64,000 nucleotides of DNA from Sinorhizobium fredii NGR234 (GTDB taxonomy: Bacteria > Pseudomonadota > Alphaproteobacteria > Rhizobiales > Rhizobiaceae), in the NCBI RefSeq assembly GCF_000018545.1, contig NC_012587.1, forward strand, positions 3,749,001 to 3,813,000. The letters run 5' to 3'. Positions 26,687 to 34,837 of the stretch are shown one piece after another (position 1 is the first letter of the stretch; each line of letters begins with the position of its first letter). Position numbers and translations under genes: made by a program. The notes below the pieces were generated by a model. It did not search any database and was not told the origin of the DNA. It saw only the letters and a program-made list of their open reading frames with translations.

Positions 26687-28153
26687 ATGCATTTGAAGTG
26701 TCGTATTCGCTCGTGGTTTGCCGGTTTTCGCGCCGGGGTCACCCCCCTCTGCCCTGCCGTGCATCTCCTCCACAAGGGGAGAGATCAGGTTGCGGCGCGC
26801 GCTCAATCCCACAGCGTTGCCGCGAACACGACTCTCTCTGCAGGCGGAAGCGGCCGCCGCCCGCCGATCTCCTCCCTTGTGGGGGAGATGCCCGGCAGGG
26901 CAGAGGGGGGTAGGCGCCGCGCGTGCCTCATCGCCGCCCTCGCTGCATTCCTAGCCCTCCACCTTCCCGCCCACGCCGCCACCAAGGCCGGCGTCGAGGC
27001 GCAGTTCCGGCAGTGGCTGCAGAGCGAACTCTGGCCTGAGGCGAAACAAGCCGGCATCTCCGCCGCTGCCTTCAAGGCCGCCTTCGCCGATGTGAAGCTC
27101 AATTGGGACCTGCCCGATCTGGCACCGCCCGGCTTCCCAAAGGCGAAGGAGCGCAAGCAGAGCCAGGCGGAGTTCTCCTCGCCGGGCTCCTATTTTTCCG
27201 AAAAGCGGCTGCAGGGCCTGGCGGCGAGCGGCCGCGGCCTCGCCTCCGCCCATGCCTCGACGCTGAAACGGATCGAGCGGACCTACGGCGTTCCGGGGCC
27301 CGTCGTCCTTGCCATCTGGGGGCGGGAATCCGGCTTCGGCCGGGCGAAGATCCCGCATCCGATCATGGACGTGCTGGCCACCAAGGCCTTCATGTCGACG
27401 CGGCCGGAGCTTTTTCGCCGCGAACTGATCGCGGCGCTGACGATCCTTGAGAGCGGTGACGTCAAGGAGGCGGAGATGCGCGGTTCATGGGCTGGCGCCA
27501 TGGGCCAGCCGCAGTTCCTGCCGTCGAGCTTCCTGAAATATGCCGTCGACTTCGATGGCGACGGCCGCCGCGACATCTGGAATTCCGTACCCGACAGCCT
27601 CGCCTCGATCGCCAACTACCTTTCTGAGAAAGGCTGGCAGGGCGGCCGCGACTGGGGCTTCGAGGTGTCGATACCGGGCGGCGTCTCCTGTGCCCAGGAA
27701 GGGCCGGATCTGGCGCGGCCGATCGCCGATTGGGCCGGCATGGGGATCACCCGCGTCTCGGGCAAGGCCTTTCCGGCCGCCGAGCGCTCGGCATCGGGTA
27801 TGATGCTGGTGCCGGCCGGCACGCACGGCCCGGGCTTCGTGGTCACGCCGAATTTCTACGTGATCAAGGAATACAACAATTCCGACCTCTACGCCCTCTT
27901 CATCGGCAACCTCGCCGACCGCATCGCTTTGGGCGGCGGGCCGTTCCGCGGCGAATGGGGCGACGTCGGCAAGATGCTGCGCTCCGACGTGCTCGGCATG
28001 CAGAAGGCGCTCGTCGCAATCGGCTACGACGTCGGCAAAGTCGACGGGCTGCCGGGCTACAAGACCCGCCGCTCACTCGGCGACTGGCAGGCGAAGAACG
28101 GCCTGGCGCCGACCTGCTTTCCGGACCCGTCGCTGAAGGCAAAGCTGCGCTGA
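26687..28153 (+). CDS. Lytic murein transglycosylase, MltB type, with repeat-modified N-terminus
   Basis: A periplasmic enzyme cleaving glycan strands of peptidoglycan. SLT_2-type domain (about residues 85-390 from ATG 26687) has the catalytic Glu in AIWGRESGFGRAK and GSWAGAMGQPQFLPSSFL; a C-terminal peptidoglycan-binding domain has VLGMQKALVAIGYDVGKVDG. The start is ambiguous. ATG 26687 has GAAGGG six bases upstream, but residues 19-75 are encoded by a 171-bp inverted-repeat element. An in-frame ATG at 26888, inside the element's right arm, would give MPGRAEGGRRR followed by a clean signal peptide ending LPAHA. Either the precursor carries a 57-residue insertion before the signal core, or the repeat supplies a new start. 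Confidence 0.85.
   Translation: MHLKCRIRSWFAGFRAGVTPLCPAVHLLHKGRDQVAARAQSHSVAANTTLSAGGSGRRPPISSLVGEMPGRAEGGRRRACLIAALAAFLALHLPAHAATKAGVEAQFRQWLQSELWPEAKQAGISAAAFKAAFADVKLNWDLPDLAPPGFPKAKERKQSQAEFSSPGSYFSEKRLQGLAASGRGLASAHASTLKRIERTYGVPGPVVLAIWGRESGFGRAKIPHPIMDVLATKAFMSTRPELFRRELIAALTILESGDVKEAEMRGSWAGAMGQPQFLPSSFLKYAVDFDGDGRRDIWNSVPDSLASIANYLSEKGWQGGRDWGFEVSIPGGVSCAQEGPDLARPIADWAGMGITRVSGKAFPAAERSASGMMLVPAGTHGPGFVVTPNFYVIKEYNNSDLYALFIGNLADRIALGGGPFRGEWGDVGKMLRSDVLGMQKALVAIGYDVGKVDGLPGYKTRRSLGDWQAKNGLAPTCFPDPSLKAKLR
26741..26911. repeat. 171-bp inverted-repeat element inside the transglycosylase 5' end
   Basis: Outer 18 bp ACCCCCCTCTGCCCTGCC (26741-26758) is exactly reverse-complemented at 26894-26911; pairing continues imperfectly through GCATCTCC..CACAAGGG. 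Length is a multiple of three and it contains no in-frame stop, so the host reading frame stays open. Consistent with a small non-autonomous intergenic repeat (MITE/REP type). Confidence 0.85.
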
Positions 28154-28168
28154 TAGCGATTAATTCTG

Positions 28169-28300
28169 CCCCTCATCCGGCCTGCCGGCCACCTTCTCCC
28201 CGCAAGCGGGGCGAAGGGGACGCGCGGCGCCGCCCCAATACCCCCTCCCCGTTAGGGCGGGGAGAGGGTTAGTCCTCGGGTTAAACCCGAGGAGAGGGGG
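28169..28300. repeat. RIME1-like intergenic repeat
   Basis: Starts CCCCTCATCC, holds the hairpin CTTCTCCCCGCAAGCGGGGCGAAGG and ends with GTTAGTCCTCGGGTTAAACC plus CGAGGAGAGGGG. The first 50 and last 33 bases match the copy at 45169 almost exactly. Lies between convergent transglycosylase and lipoprotein genes. Confidence 0.8.
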
Positions 28301-28415
28301 CATTCGACGCGCCGCATGCCTCGGCGGCTGCGCCCCGGAGTCAGGGCCACGGCTCAATAGGAACTTCCGGAGCCTGGTGCCGAAGCAGCTTCGGCTTTGC
28401 CGCTCAATCCTGCGA

Positions 28416-28952
28416 TCAGAGTGTATCGCGCTCGGTGCGCAGGTTGGAGACGACGCGCCGGTTCTGCACCTTGCAGGAGCGGTCCGTGCAGTCACGGACC
28501 TCGCGGTCGTTGCCGTAACCCTTGGCCCACAGGCGGTTGGGGTCTACGCCCTTCGAAACGAGATAGGCCATCGCCGCGTCGGCGCGCTGCTGCGACAGCG
28601 TTGCCATCTTCGAGGCGGAACCGGAATCGTCGGCAAATCCCTGCAGCTTGACCAGCCAACGCTGGTTGCTGTTGAGCCAGGTGGCCTGCTTGTCCAGCGT
28701 TGCCTTGGCGACGGCATCGAGCGTGGCCGAATCCTGCGTGAAATAGGTCCGCCGGCCGACATTCAGGATGAAGTCCTCTTCGCTGCCGGCCACGACATTC
28801 TCGAAACCGGGCGCCGGATCGTTGGTCTGTCCGGTGATCGGCGCCGCCGTCGGCTCTTCCAGCGCGGCGGTATCGGTGGTGTTGCAGGCGGCGAGCGTCA
28901 GGAGCATGGCCGCAGCGACAAGCAGCCGCGTATATCCGGGCAAAGCAGACAT
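28416..28952 (-). CDS. OmpA-family lipoprotein
   Basis: A 178-aa outer-membrane-type lipoprotein. Signal peptide with lipobox LTLAAC (Cys about 23), then an Ala/Thr linker and a C-terminal OmpA domain: VKLQGFADDSGSASKMATLS, QQRADAAMAYLVSKGVDPNR and a C-terminal disulfide-type CTDRSCKVQNRRV. The domain anchors the envelope to peptidoglycan. The ATG at 28952 has GAGGA upstream; in-frame ATGs further upstream lie inside a tandem repeat. L,D-transpeptidase precedes it on the same strand, suggesting an envelope pair. Confidence 0.87.
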   Translation of the reverse strand: MSALPGYTRLLVAAAMLLTLAACNTTDTAALEEPTAAPITGQTNDPAPGFENVVAGSEEDFILNVGRRTYFTQDSATLDAVAKATLDKQATWLNSNQRWLVKLQGFADDSGSASKMATLSQQRADAAMAYLVSKGVDPNRLWAKGYGNDREVRDCTDRSCKVQNRRVVSNLRTERDTL

Positions 28953-28964
28953 CAGGGTGGCATT

Positions 28965-29009
28965 CCTCATTCGACCGGGCCTCATTCGACCGGGCCTCAT
29001 TCGACCGGG
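28965..29009. repeat. Three perfect 15-bp tandem copies
   Basis: CCTCATTCGACCGGG is repeated exactly three times (28965-28979, 28980-28994, 28995-29009). The distal copy includes the L,D-transpeptidase stop codon; the array fills the gap to the lipoprotein gene. Each unit carries ATGAGG on the minus strand, a stop/start plus SD-like sequence. Confidence 0.95.
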
Positions 29010-29671
29010 GTTGCTTGGCTGACCTCAGCGGCACTTTCAGCCTGGTCGGCAATGTGCGGCAGGACTTGAACCGCAGTGCCGATGGGGCAACGCTGATAAA
29101 GATCGATTGCATCTTCGTTGAACATGCGGATGCAGCCGCTGGAGGCATCCTTGCCGATGCTGCCCGGCTCCAGCGTACCGTGCAAGCGGTAGCCGGTATC
29201 GACGCCATCGCGAAGCAGGTACATGGCGCGCGGGCCAAGCGGGTTCTTTGGCGAACCCCCGTCGACCGATTCGGGCAGTTCGGGGTGGCGCTCACGCATC
29301 TCCGGCGGCGGCGTCCAGCGTGGCCAGAGCGATTTCCGGTCGATCGTAGCGCGACCATACCATTTGAAGCCCTCGCGCCCGACGCCGACGCCATAGCGGA
29401 TGGCAGTCTTGTTCTCCATGATCAGGTAGAGAAAATGGTGCCCGGTATCGACAACGACGGTGCCGATCGGCTCGCTGCTGAAATATTTGACAACCTGGCG
29501 GCGCCACCTTTTGTCGATCTTGGCAAAGTTGGTGCTTCGGAACGTCACGCCATTGTCGGCGGCGGTGCCGGAAAAATAGGAAGAGGCCGCTGCGAATGTG
29601 GGTTCCTGGACAGCCACGGTGCCAAGTGATGCCAGACCGCCAAGCACAATATCCCTGCGTGTCCACCCCAT
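28997..29671 (-). CDS. Tat-exported L,D-transpeptidase
   Basis: A 224-aa YkuD-type enzyme that makes 3-3 peptidoglycan crosslinks or links proteins to peptidoglycan. The N-terminus MGWTRRDIVLGGLASLG has a twin-arginine export motif. Catalytic region: YRLHGTLEPGSIGKDASSGC then IRMFNEDAIDL, with His about 162 and Cys about 181. The ATG at 29671 has AGGGGGA upstream; a TTG two codons earlier is less likely. The C-terminal VSQATPVE tail overlaps the tandem repeat. Confidence 0.92.
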   Translation of the reverse strand: MGWTRRDIVLGGLASLGTVAVQEPTFAAASSYFSGTAADNGVTFRSTNFAKIDKRWRRQVVKYFSSEPIGTVVVDTGHHFLYLIMENKTAIRYGVGVGREGFKWYGRATIDRKSLWPRWTPPPEMRERHPELPESVDGGSPKNPLGPRAMYLLRDGVDTGYRLHGTLEPGSIGKDASSGCIRMFNEDAIDLYQRCPIGTAVQVLPHIADQAESAAEVSQATPVE

Positions 29672-29864
29672 CGGCAATATCCCCCTAAAGCCAAGCAGCG
29701 AAGTGGCAGTAAATCAGATTTTTCATTTGCCACAACATGAAACTTTTCCGCAGTCTCAAGAACAGTGCTTGTCTCTTTCTCCGCTCAATCTTCGAGGAAT
29801 GGCAACACCGGGTCGAACCCTGTATTTTCGGCTCCGTACTGGGCGTCAGGTTTCGTGCCCATCC

Positions 29865-31493
29865 TCAATGCATCTCGGCCGGCTGCTTGTAGCGCTCGTA
29901 ATGCCCGGGAACGATCGTCTGGCGCTCGATCAGCCGGTGGACATAGGGTGGCCGGGCGCCGCGGTGCAGTTCCGTCAGCTTGTCGCCGACGGCCGCGTCG
30001 GCCTGCGTGCGCCGCTGGTTGTGGCGAACATATTCGACCCAGGTCGGCACGTGGTAGGTCTCGGTCCATGTGGTCGGGTTTTCAAGGTCGCGCATCAGCG
30101 CCCAGTGGCCGGCGCCGTCGCGGATGCGGATGCGGCGCCGTTCGGCCATGGTCGTCAGGAATTCCGGGATGTCCGCCTCGTCGATCTCGTAGTCGATCAT
30201 CACGACGATCGGACCGCTGCGCGGCTTCAGGTCGAGGGCGAGCAGTGGTTCGTTGAAGCGGTTGAGCGGATCGAGGTTCAGCGACGTGAATTCCGGCAGC
30301 GCGAAACGCAGGCCGATGGCGATGCCGGCCAGCATGAGAAGACAGGAGCCGATCAGCGCATTCGACGCGCCGTATGCCTCGGCGGCTGCGCCCCAGAGCC
30401 AGCTGCCGCCGGCAATTCCGCCGAAGGTCGTCGTCTGGTAGAGGGAGAGCGCCCGGCCGACCACCCATCGCGGCGTCGAGAGTTGCACCGTGGTGTTGAA
30501 CAGCGACAGGGCCAGCACCCATGAGGCGCCGGAGACGGTGAGCACCAGCGAGGTGAGCCAGGCCGTCGTGCTGAGCGCCGTGACGATCGCGCTTGTGGCG
30601 AAGCCGGCGAAGGCTAAGCGCACGATCGTCTCGCTCGACAGGTGTTCCCTAAGCCGGGCGCTGAGCAGGGCGCCGCCGATCGCCCCGAGGCCGAAGGCGC
30701 CGAGCATGATGCCGTAGGTGAGCGGCCCGCCCTTGACGAGGTCGCGGGCGACGAGGGGCAGGAGCGCAAGGATCGCGCTTGCCGAAAGGCCGAAGGCGAA
30801 GCCGCGCAGCAGCACCTTGCCGATATTCGGCGACATCGCCACATAGCGAAGCCCGGCCGAAACGGCCCGACCGAGCCTTTCGCGCGGCAGCGGGCTTTGG
30901 GGGAGGCTCGGCCGCCAGCGGAAAATCGCGAACAGGATCGCGAAATAGCTGAGCGCGTTGACCGCGAAGGCCGCGGCCGCTCCGGCGGCGGCGACGATCG
31001 CGCCGCCGATTGCCGGGCCGACGCTGCGGGTGATGTTGAAGCCCATGCTGTTCAGGGCGACGGCCGCCGGCAGGTCGTTGCGTGGCACCATGTCGCCGAC
31101 CGAGGCCTGCCAGGACGGATTGTTGAGCGCCGTACCGCAGCCGATCAGGAAGGTGAAGAGCAAAAGCAGCCACGGCGTGATGAGCCCGAAATAGGCAAAC
31201 GCCGTGAGGAGCGCCGAAACGGCAAGCATGAATCCTTGCGCGACGAGCATGATCCGCCGCCGGTCGAAATTGTCGGCAAGCGCTCCCGAGACCAGCGAGA
31301 AGAGCATGATCGGCAGCGACGTCGAGGCCTGCACCAGCGCCACCATGTTCACCGATTGCGAGATCGACGTCATCAGCCAGGCCGCCCCCACCGCCTGGAT
31401 CAACCCGCCGAAATTGGAAGCGAGGCTGGCGATCCAGATGATCCGGAAGGTGTCGTGGCGGAATGGCGCCAGTGGCGATATGCGGTTGGTCAC
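29865..31493 (-). CDS. MFS transporter (MFS_3/DHA3-like) with C-terminal soluble domain
   Basis: A 542-aa protein. Residues 1-400 form about 11-12 membrane helices of the MFS_3 (EntS-like) group, with the loop-2/3 motif GALADNFDRRRIML and PWLLLLFTFLIGCGTALNNP. Residues about 415-542 form a soluble extension starting GPIVVMIDYEIDEADIPEFL, resembling an antibiotic-biosynthesis-monooxygenase-like (ABM) fold. Family members export siderophores and other small molecules; the cargo here is unknown. Divergent from the rimP operon; a 193-bp gap without features separates it from the transpeptidase start. Confidence 0.87.
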   Translation of the reverse strand: MTNRISPLAPFRHDTFRIIWIASLASNFGGLIQAVGAAWLMTSISQSVNMVALVQASTSLPIMLFSLVSGALADNFDRRRIMLVAQGFMLAVSALLTAFAYFGLITPWLLLLFTFLIGCGTALNNPSWQASVGDMVPRNDLPAAVALNSMGFNITRSVGPAIGGAIVAAAGAAAAFAVNALSYFAILFAIFRWRPSLPQSPLPRERLGRAVSAGLRYVAMSPNIGKVLLRGFAFGLSASAILALLPLVARDLVKGGPLTYGIMLGAFGLGAIGGALLSARLREHLSSETIVRLAFAGFATSAIVTALSTTAWLTSLVLTVSGASWVLALSLFNTTVQLSTPRWVVGRALSLYQTTTFGGIAGGSWLWGAAAEAYGASNALIGSCLLMLAGIAIGLRFALPEFTSLNLDPLNRFNEPLLALDLKPRSGPIVVMIDYEIDEADIPEFLTTMAERRRIRIRDGAGHWALMRDLENPTTWTETYHVPTWVEYVRHNQRRTQADAAVGDKLTELHRGARPPYVHRLIERQTIVPGHYERYKQPAEMH

Positions 31494-31633
31494 CTCGGGT
31501 CTCTTTCATTGGGCGCGCTGATCGGAGAGCTTCGTTATAACCCTCGAAATCCGGCACGCCAGCCGCTTAAACTTGCCATTCGTGAAGCGTGGTCGCGATT
31601 TGTGCCCATTGCCGGCCGGGCCTGCCGCAAGCC

Positions 31634-31662
31634 TTGCAATTTGTGGCGATGGAGCGTATATG
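31634..31662 (+). promoter_or_regulatory. Sigma-70 type promoter of the rimP operon
   Basis: TTGCAA (31634-31639), 17-bp spacer, TATATG (31657-31662); predicted start about 31669, only 20 bp before the hairpin at 31689. No gene on this strand lies upstream, so this promoter should serve rimP-nusA-infB. Confidence 0.65.
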
Positions 31663-31688
31663 AGCCTCAAATTCTTGATCGGTAGATG

Positions 31689-31720
31689 AAGAGTGGGCCC
31701 GTCAGGACCCGCTCTTTTTT
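31689..31720 (+). terminator. Leader terminator / candidate attenuator of the rimP operon
   Basis: AAGAGTGGGCCC (31689-31700) pairs with GGACCCGCTCTT (31705-31716) with one wobble and one mismatch, loop GTCA, followed by a T6 run. It lies between the promoter and the rimP start, so transcription reaching rimP must read through it. Confidence 0.75.
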
Positions 31721-31749
31721 GTTAGCCGGTCCGACGAGGAGATGATCGT

Positions 31750-32367
31750 TTGTCTGATCCGACAACGGCTGAAATTGCAAACGAACCGCGGTTGATCACC
31801 GAAACCGGTCTCGACCGGCGCATAGCCGACATCATCGAACCCGTGCTCGTTCAGATGGGGTTCCGCCTGGTGCGCGTGCGCATGTCCGGCCAGAACGGCC
31901 TGACGCTGCAGATCATGACCGAGCGCAACGACGGCACCATGACCGTCGAGGATTGCGAGGACGTCTCCAAGGCCGTCTCGCCGGTTCTCGATGTGGAAGA
32001 TCCGATCGACAAGGCGTATCATCTCGAAGTGTCGTCTCCGGGCATCGATCGCCCGATGGTGCGAAAGTCCGATTTCGTCCGCTGGCAGGGCCATCTGATG
32101 AAATGCGAGACTTCGATCATGGTCGACGGGCGCAAGCGCTTCCGTGGCAAGATCGTCTCGGTGGACGAGGAGGGCTTCCGCCTCGAACGCGACCAGCCCG
32201 CCTATGGCGAAGAGGCCGTCGTCGCCATTCCGTTCACCGCCCTTTCGGACGCACGGCTAATCCTGACCGACGACCTGATCCGCGACGCGCTGGCGGCCGA
32301 CAAGAAGGCGAAGGCGGCGCGCGCCGCCAACGAGAATTTCGAAGACGAAGATAGAGATATCGAATGA
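31750..32367 (+). CDS. rimP: Ribosome maturation factor RimP
   Basis: A 205-aa 30S-assembly factor. N-terminal domain [20 protein letters not shown], then [24 protein letters not shown] segment ([20 protein letters not shown]) and [20 protein letters not shown], typical of RimP; the C-terminal tail is acidic. Start TTG at 31750 with GAGGAG nine bases upstream; no in-frame ATG fits the conserved N-terminus. First gene of the rimP-nusA-ylxR-infB operon. Confidence 0.94.
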   Translation: MSDPTTAEIANEPRLITETGLDRRIADIIEPVLVQMGFRLVRVRMSGQNGLTLQIMTERNDGTMTVEDCEDVSKAVSPVLDVEDPIDKAYHLEVSSPGIDRPMVRKSDFVRWQGHLMKCETSIMVDGRKRFRGKIVSVDEEGFRLERDQPAYGEEAVVAIPFTALSDARLILTDDLIRDALAADKKAKAARAANENFEDEDRDIE

Positions 32368-32413
32368 GGCAGGGCGCGCTTTCCAGGCCCCTGTAACCAG
32401 ACGGAGACAAGAC

Positions 32414-34024
32414 ATGGCAGTCAGTGCTAACCGGCTCGAGCTTCTGCAGATCGCGGACGCTGTGGCACGCGAAAAGGTCATCGACCGCGAGATCGTTCTG
32501 GCCGCGATGGCAGACGCGATCCAGAAGGCGGCCCGTTCGCGCTACGGTTCGGAATCGAACATCCGGGCGGACATCAATTCCAAGACCGGTGAAATCCGTC
32601 TGCAGCGCCTTCTCGAAGTCGTCGAGAAAGCCGACGATTACTCGACGCAGATCCCGCTCGAGCTTGCCCGCGACCGCAACCCGGATGCCAAGCTCGGCGA
32701 TTTCATCGCCGATCCGCTGCCGCCGATGGATTTCGGCCGCATCGCCGCTCAATCCGCCAAGCAGGTGATCGTCCAGAAGGTGCGCGAAGCCGAGCGCGAC
32801 CGCCAGTACGAGGAATTCAAGGATCGCGTCGGCGAGATCGTCAACGGCACCGTCAAGCGCGTCGAATATGGCAACGTCATCGTCGACCTCGGCCGTGGCG
32901 AAGGCATCATCCGCCGCGACGAGATGATCCCGCGTGAGAACATGCGCTACGGCGACCGCGTCCGTGCCTTCGTTTACGACGTCCGCCGCGAACAGCGCGG
33001 CCCGCAGATCTTCCTGTCGCGCACCCATCCGCAGTTCATGGTCAAGCTCTTCACCATGGAAGTGCCCGAGATCTACGACGGCATCATCCAGATCAAGTCG
33101 GTCGCCCGCGACCCGGGCTCGCGCGCCAAGATCGCCGTCGTCTCGAACGATTCGTCGATCGATCCGGTCGGCGCCTGCGTCGGTATGCGCGGCTCGCGCG
33201 TCCAGGCGGTCGTCGGCGAGCTCCAGGGCGAGAAGATCGATATCATCCCCTGGTCGCCGGATCCGGCTTCCTTCATCGTCAACGCCCTGCAGCCGGCCGA
33301 AGTGACCAAGGTCGTCCTCGACGAGGATGCGGAGCGCATCGAGGTCGTCGTGCCGGACGAGCAGCTGTCGCTGGCGATCGGCCGCCGCGGCCAGAACGTT
33401 CGCCTCGCCTCGCAGCTCACCGGCTGGGATATCGACATCCTCACCGAGCAGGAAGAAAGCGAGCGTCGTCAGAAGGAGTTCAACGAGCGCACCCAGCTCT
33501 TCATGGACGCGCTGGACGTCGACGAGATGGTCGGCCAGGTGCTTGCGTCCGAGGGCTTTGCCCAGGTCGAAGAGCTCGCCTATGTCGATCTCGACGAGAT
33601 TTCCTCGATCGATGGCTTCGACGAGGAAACCGCGACGGAGATCCAGACGCGGGCCCGCGAATACCTCGACAAGGTCGAGGCCGAAATGGATGCCAAGCGC
33701 AAGGAACTCGGCGTTTCCGACGAGCTGCGCCAGATCGACGGGCTGACCAGCCAGATGCTGGTTGCCCTCGGCGAGGAAGGCATCAAGACGATCGAGGATT
33801 TCGCCGGCTGCGCCGCCGACGACCTCGTCGGCTGGACCGAGCGCAAGGATGGCGAGACGAAGCGCTTCGAGGGGACCTTCTCGAAGCTCGAAGTCAGCCG
33901 CGAAGAGGCCGAAGCAATGATCGTCCAGGCGCGCCTGGCGGCCGGCTGGATCACCGAGGAAGACCTCGCGGCCGATCAGGACGAGCCGATCGAGGTTGCC
34001 GAAGGCTCGGAGCAGGATGCCTGA
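32414..34024 (+). CDS. nusA: Transcription termination/antitermination factor NusA
   Basis: A 536-aa NusA binding RNA polymerase and nascent RNA. N-terminal RNAP-binding domain (1-125), S1 domain (about 135-200, [20 protein letters not shown]), two KH domains (about 230-345, [18 protein letters not shown] and [13 protein letters not shown]), then two helix-hairpin-helix acidic repeats (about 365-500). 46 bp after rimP; good ribosome site AGACAAGAC is weak, coupling is possible. Confidence 0.97.
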   Translation: MAVSANRLELLQIADAVAREKVIDREIVLAAMADAIQKAARSRYGSESNIRADINSKTGEIRLQRLLEVVEKADDYSTQIPLELARDRNPDAKLGDFIADPLPPMDFGRIAAQSAKQVIVQKVREAERDRQYEEFKDRVGEIVNGTVKRVEYGNVIVDLGRGEGIIRRDEMIPRENMRYGDRVRAFVYDVRREQRGPQIFLSRTHPQFMVKLFTMEVPEIYDGIIQIKSVARDPGSRAKIAVVSNDSSIDPVGACVGMRGSRVQAVVGELQGEKIDIIPWSPDPASFIVNALQPAEVTKVVLDEDAERIEVVVPDEQLSLAIGRRGQNVRLASQLTGWDIDILTEQEESERRQKEFNERTQLFMDALDVDEMVGQVLASEGFAQVEELAYVDLDEISSIDGFDEETATEIQTRAREYLDKVEAEMDAKRKELGVSDELRQIDGLTSQMLVALGEEGIKTIEDFAGCAADDLVGWTERKDGETKRFEGTFSKLEVSREEAEAMIVQARLAAGWITEEDLAADQDEPIEVAEGSEQDA

Positions 34025-34030
34025 TCCACG

Positions 34031-34732
34031 ATGACAGCCGCCACCGAAATCTTGCCTTCGGAAGTCCTGCCTTCGGACAAGGGCCCAAAGGACCGGAGCG
34101 GCAGCAGCCGGACCTGCATCGTCACGCGCGAGAGCGGCTCGCCGGATGAGTTGCTCCGCTTCGTTGCCGGGCCGGACGGGCGCGTCGTGCCCGACCTGAA
34201 GCGGCAGCTCCCGGGACGGGGCTGCTGGGTGAAGGCGGAGCGGCGCTTCGTCGAAAAGGCGGTGGCGAAGAAGCTCTTCGCCCGCGCCCTGCGCAGCGAG
34301 GTCAAGGCCGAGGCGGCGCTGGCCGACGAGGTCGACAGGCTGCTCGTCGAGCAGCTTGCCGGAATGATGAACATGGCGCGCAAGGCCGGCCAGTTCGTCT
34401 CCGGAGCCACGAAGACGGAGCAGGCGGTGCGCGGGCTCGCGGCGCTTGGCGTTTTCCACGCGATCGACGCGGCCGCCGACGGTGTGCGCAAGATCGACCA
34501 GGCTCGCAAGGCGATGAGCTTCGTCGCCGATGATGAAACGGAAATACCTGCGTTCCGCCCGTTTGCGGCGGCGGAAATGGAGGGGCTTTTGGGAAGTAAT
34601 GCTTTTATCCATGCCGCAGCGCTTGCAGGGCAGGCGGGTGAGGGTGTAGTGAAGCGCGCAATCATGCTCGAAAAGTACCGAGGATCCGTCCCGGTCCGGG
34701 CCGAAGGCGGCGCTGATAAGCCACAGCAATGA
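34031..34732 (+). CDS. YlxR (DUF448) / L7Ae-like RNA-binding fusion protein
   Basis: A 233-aa protein with an N-terminal YlxR domain (about 23-95: RTCIVTRESGSPDELLRFVA, then GRGCWVKAERRFVEKAV) and a C-terminal L7Ae/L30e-type domain (about 105-200: VEQLAGMMNMARKAGQFVSG). Fused YlxR-L7Ae proteins between nusA and infB are typical of Rhizobiales; they likely bind structured RNA during ribosome or RNAP function. Six bases separate it from nusA. Confidence 0.92.
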   Translation: MTAATEILPSEVLPSDKGPKDRSGSSRTCIVTRESGSPDELLRFVAGPDGRVVPDLKRQLPGRGCWVKAERRFVEKAVAKKLFARALRSEVKAEAALADEVDRLLVEQLAGMMNMARKAGQFVSGATKTEQAVRGLAALGVFHAIDAAADGVRKIDQARKAMSFVADDETEIPAFRPFAAAEMEGLLGSNAFIHAAALAGQAGEGVVKRAIMLEKYRGSVPVRAEGGADKPQQ

Positions 34733-34837
34733 CACGCGTCACCGGCAGAGGCCGGCATCGCGAGCGCTGTTTGAGACAAATTGGAAGACGGGGTCAGGTG
34801 TTTCGCATCCGGCCCTGATCGCTAGGAACGGAACGGA

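Noticed and set aside
29795-29860. tRNA-like T-arm (GGGTTCGACCC) on the minus strand
   Set aside because: No acceptor, D-arm or anticodon stem can be assembled around it.
32234-34735. 833-codon open frame antisense to nusA and the YlxR gene
   Set aside because: Composition is the mirror of high-GC codon bias; no ribosome site or domain, and it overlaps three well-supported genes.
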